Assembly: GCA_902550285.1 (NCBI GenBank)
Contig: CACCYQ010000005.1
Location: 1-42,103, forward strand
Reading direction: 5' to 3'
From: an uncultured Pelagibacteraceae bacterium
Lineage (GTDB): Bacteria > Pseudomonadota > Alphaproteobacteria > Pelagibacterales > Pelagibacteraceae
DNA length: 42,103 nucleotides
Of the stretch, positions 40,761 to 42,103 are shown one piece after another. Both the position numbers and the translations under genes were made by a program. The notes beneath the pieces were generated by a model that saw only the letters and a list, made by a program, of their open reading frames with translations, was not told where the DNA came from and did not search any database. Position 1 is the first letter of the stretch; every line of letters starts with the position of its first letter.

Positions 40761-42103
40761 TATACTAATGTTTTTCCTTTCCCTGTAATCTTCTTATCTT
40801 TTTGATCATTTGGACCTAGTAACATTTGATTATGCGGCTTACCTGATGGTATCATTGGAAAACAATTTTCTATTTTATCAACACGACAATCAAAAATTAC
40901 TGGTCTTTCAGTGTTTAGCATTTCAATTATTTTATCATCAAGCTCTTCTGGAGTTGATGCTCTTATTCCAACACAACCATATGCTTCTGCTAATTTAACA
41001 AAATCTGGTAGTGCAGCCGTGTAACTTTCAGAATAATTTTTATCGTGTAATAATTCCTGCCATTGACGTACCATTCCCATATACTCATTATTTAGAATAA
41101 ATATTTTTATTGGTAGACTATATTGAACTGCAGTCGACATTTCTTGCATAGTCATTAAAACTGATGCTTCCCCAGCAATATCAACTACTAATTTACTTGG
41201 ATGAGCAACTTGAACACCAATTGCAGCAGGCAAACCATACCCCATAGTTCCTAATCCACCTGATGTCATCCATCTATTTGGTTTATCAAATTTGTAATGT
41301 TGAGCAGCCCACATTTGATGTTGACCAACCTCAGTTGTAATAAAAGTATCTTTATCTTTTGTTAGTTCATAAAGTCTTTGGACTGCATACTGTGGTTTGA
41401 TTGTTTCTTCGCTATTAATATAATCAAGAGAGCGTACGGATCTCCATTTTTCAATTTTTTCCCACCATTTAGAAATTTTTTGTTTATTTGATTTTCCAAA
41501 ATTTGGTTTTTTCTTTTTAATTGATTTTAATATAGCATTTATGACATCGTTCACATCGCCAACAATTGGCAAATCTACTTTTACATTTTTGTTTATTGAA
41601 GATGGATCAATATCAATATGAACTTTTTTTGATTTTGGAGAAAACTCATCTATCTTTCCAGTAATTCTATCATCAAAACGTGCACCAACATTTATCATTA
41701 AATCACAGTCATGCATTGCATTGTTGGCCTCGTAGGTTCCATGCATACCTAACATGCCTATAAATTGATTATCATTACCTGGAAACGCACCAAGACCTTG
41801 TAGAGTTGAAGTGATTGGAAATCCTGTGGCATAAACTAATTCTCTTAATAAGGTACTTGCCTTTGGGCCTGAGTTTATAACACCTCCTCCAGTGTAAAAA
41901 ATTGGTTTGGATGAATTGCTCATTAATTTTATTAGTTCATCAATTTCAGCTTGGTTAAAATTATTTTTAGTTTTGCCATTTAGTTTTTTTTGTTTTTTAT
42001 ATTTTGTGTAACTAGTTTTTTGAAACTGAACATCTTTTGGAATATCAACAAGTACTGGCCCTGGTCTTCCAGTTGTTGCAACTTCAAATGCTCTATGAAT
42101 AAC
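40760..42103 (-). CDS. ilvI: acetolactate synthase large subunit, partial (5' end beyond window)
   Basis: ThDP enzyme motifs; the frame continues upstream of the track start to the window edge as VIHRAFEVATTGRPGPVLVDIPKDVQFQKTSY... Confidence 0.96.
   Translation of the reverse strand, partial: VIHRAFEVATTGRPGPVLVDIPKDVQFQKTSYTKYKKQKKLNGKTKNNFNQAEIDELIKLMSNSSKPIFYTGGGVINSGPKASTLLRELVYATGFPITSTLQGLGAFPGNDNQFIGMLGMHGTYEANNAMHDCDLMINVGARFDDRITGKIDEFSPKSKKVHIDIDPSSINKNVKVDLPIVGDVNDVINAILKSIKKKKPNFGKSNKQKISKWWEKIEKWRSVRSLDYINSEETIKPQYAVQRLYELTKDKDTFITTEVGQHQMWAAQHYKFDKPNRWMTSGGLGTMGYGLPAAIGVQVAHPSKLVVDIAGEASVLMTMQEMSTAVQYSLPIKIFILNNEYMGMVRQWQELLHDKNYSESYTAALPDFVKLAEAYGCVGIRASTPEELDDKIIEMLNTERPVIFDCRVDKIENCFPMIPSGKPHNQMLLGPNDQKDKKITGKGKTLV

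Overview
AT-rich, gene-dense bacterial window, probably from a streamlined marine alphaproteobacterium (Pelagibacterales-like; taxonomy is inferred). Most genes lie on the minus strand. Reading along minus-strand transcription, the window holds: partial ilvI, then ilvH and ilvC; a DUF4956 / CotH-beta-helix / VTC-domain cassette; leuA; mreB-mreC-mreD-mrdA(PBP2)-rodA; pilT and a minor-pilin/PilY1 cluster (FimT, PilV, PilW, PilX, unknown, PilY1); a GAF-SpoIIE phosphatase; a winged-HTH regulator; an MFS transporter; a type IV pilus assembly operon (PilM-PilN fusion, PilO, PilP, lipoprotein secretin PilQ/MshL, PilB, PilC); two tandem major-type pilins; a TPR/beta-barrel protein; and a partial FecR-domain protein. 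Plus-strand genes are a STAS/HATPase anti-sigma-type pair and the prepilin peptidase with a small membrane protein. The most interesting signal is non-coding: the 13.05-13.42 kb intergenic region upstream of the PilM-PilN operon carries eight copies of CTCTAACACAAA in both orientations. Adjacent copies have 21-22 bp periodicity, and the region contains an apparent ~160 bp degenerate block duplication. Other notable points: a partner-switching module split across the two ends of the pilus locus, a PilY1 whose vWA domain appears interrupted by a large insert, and the VTC-CotH-DUF4956 cassette. All functional calls come from reading motifs; no searches were run.
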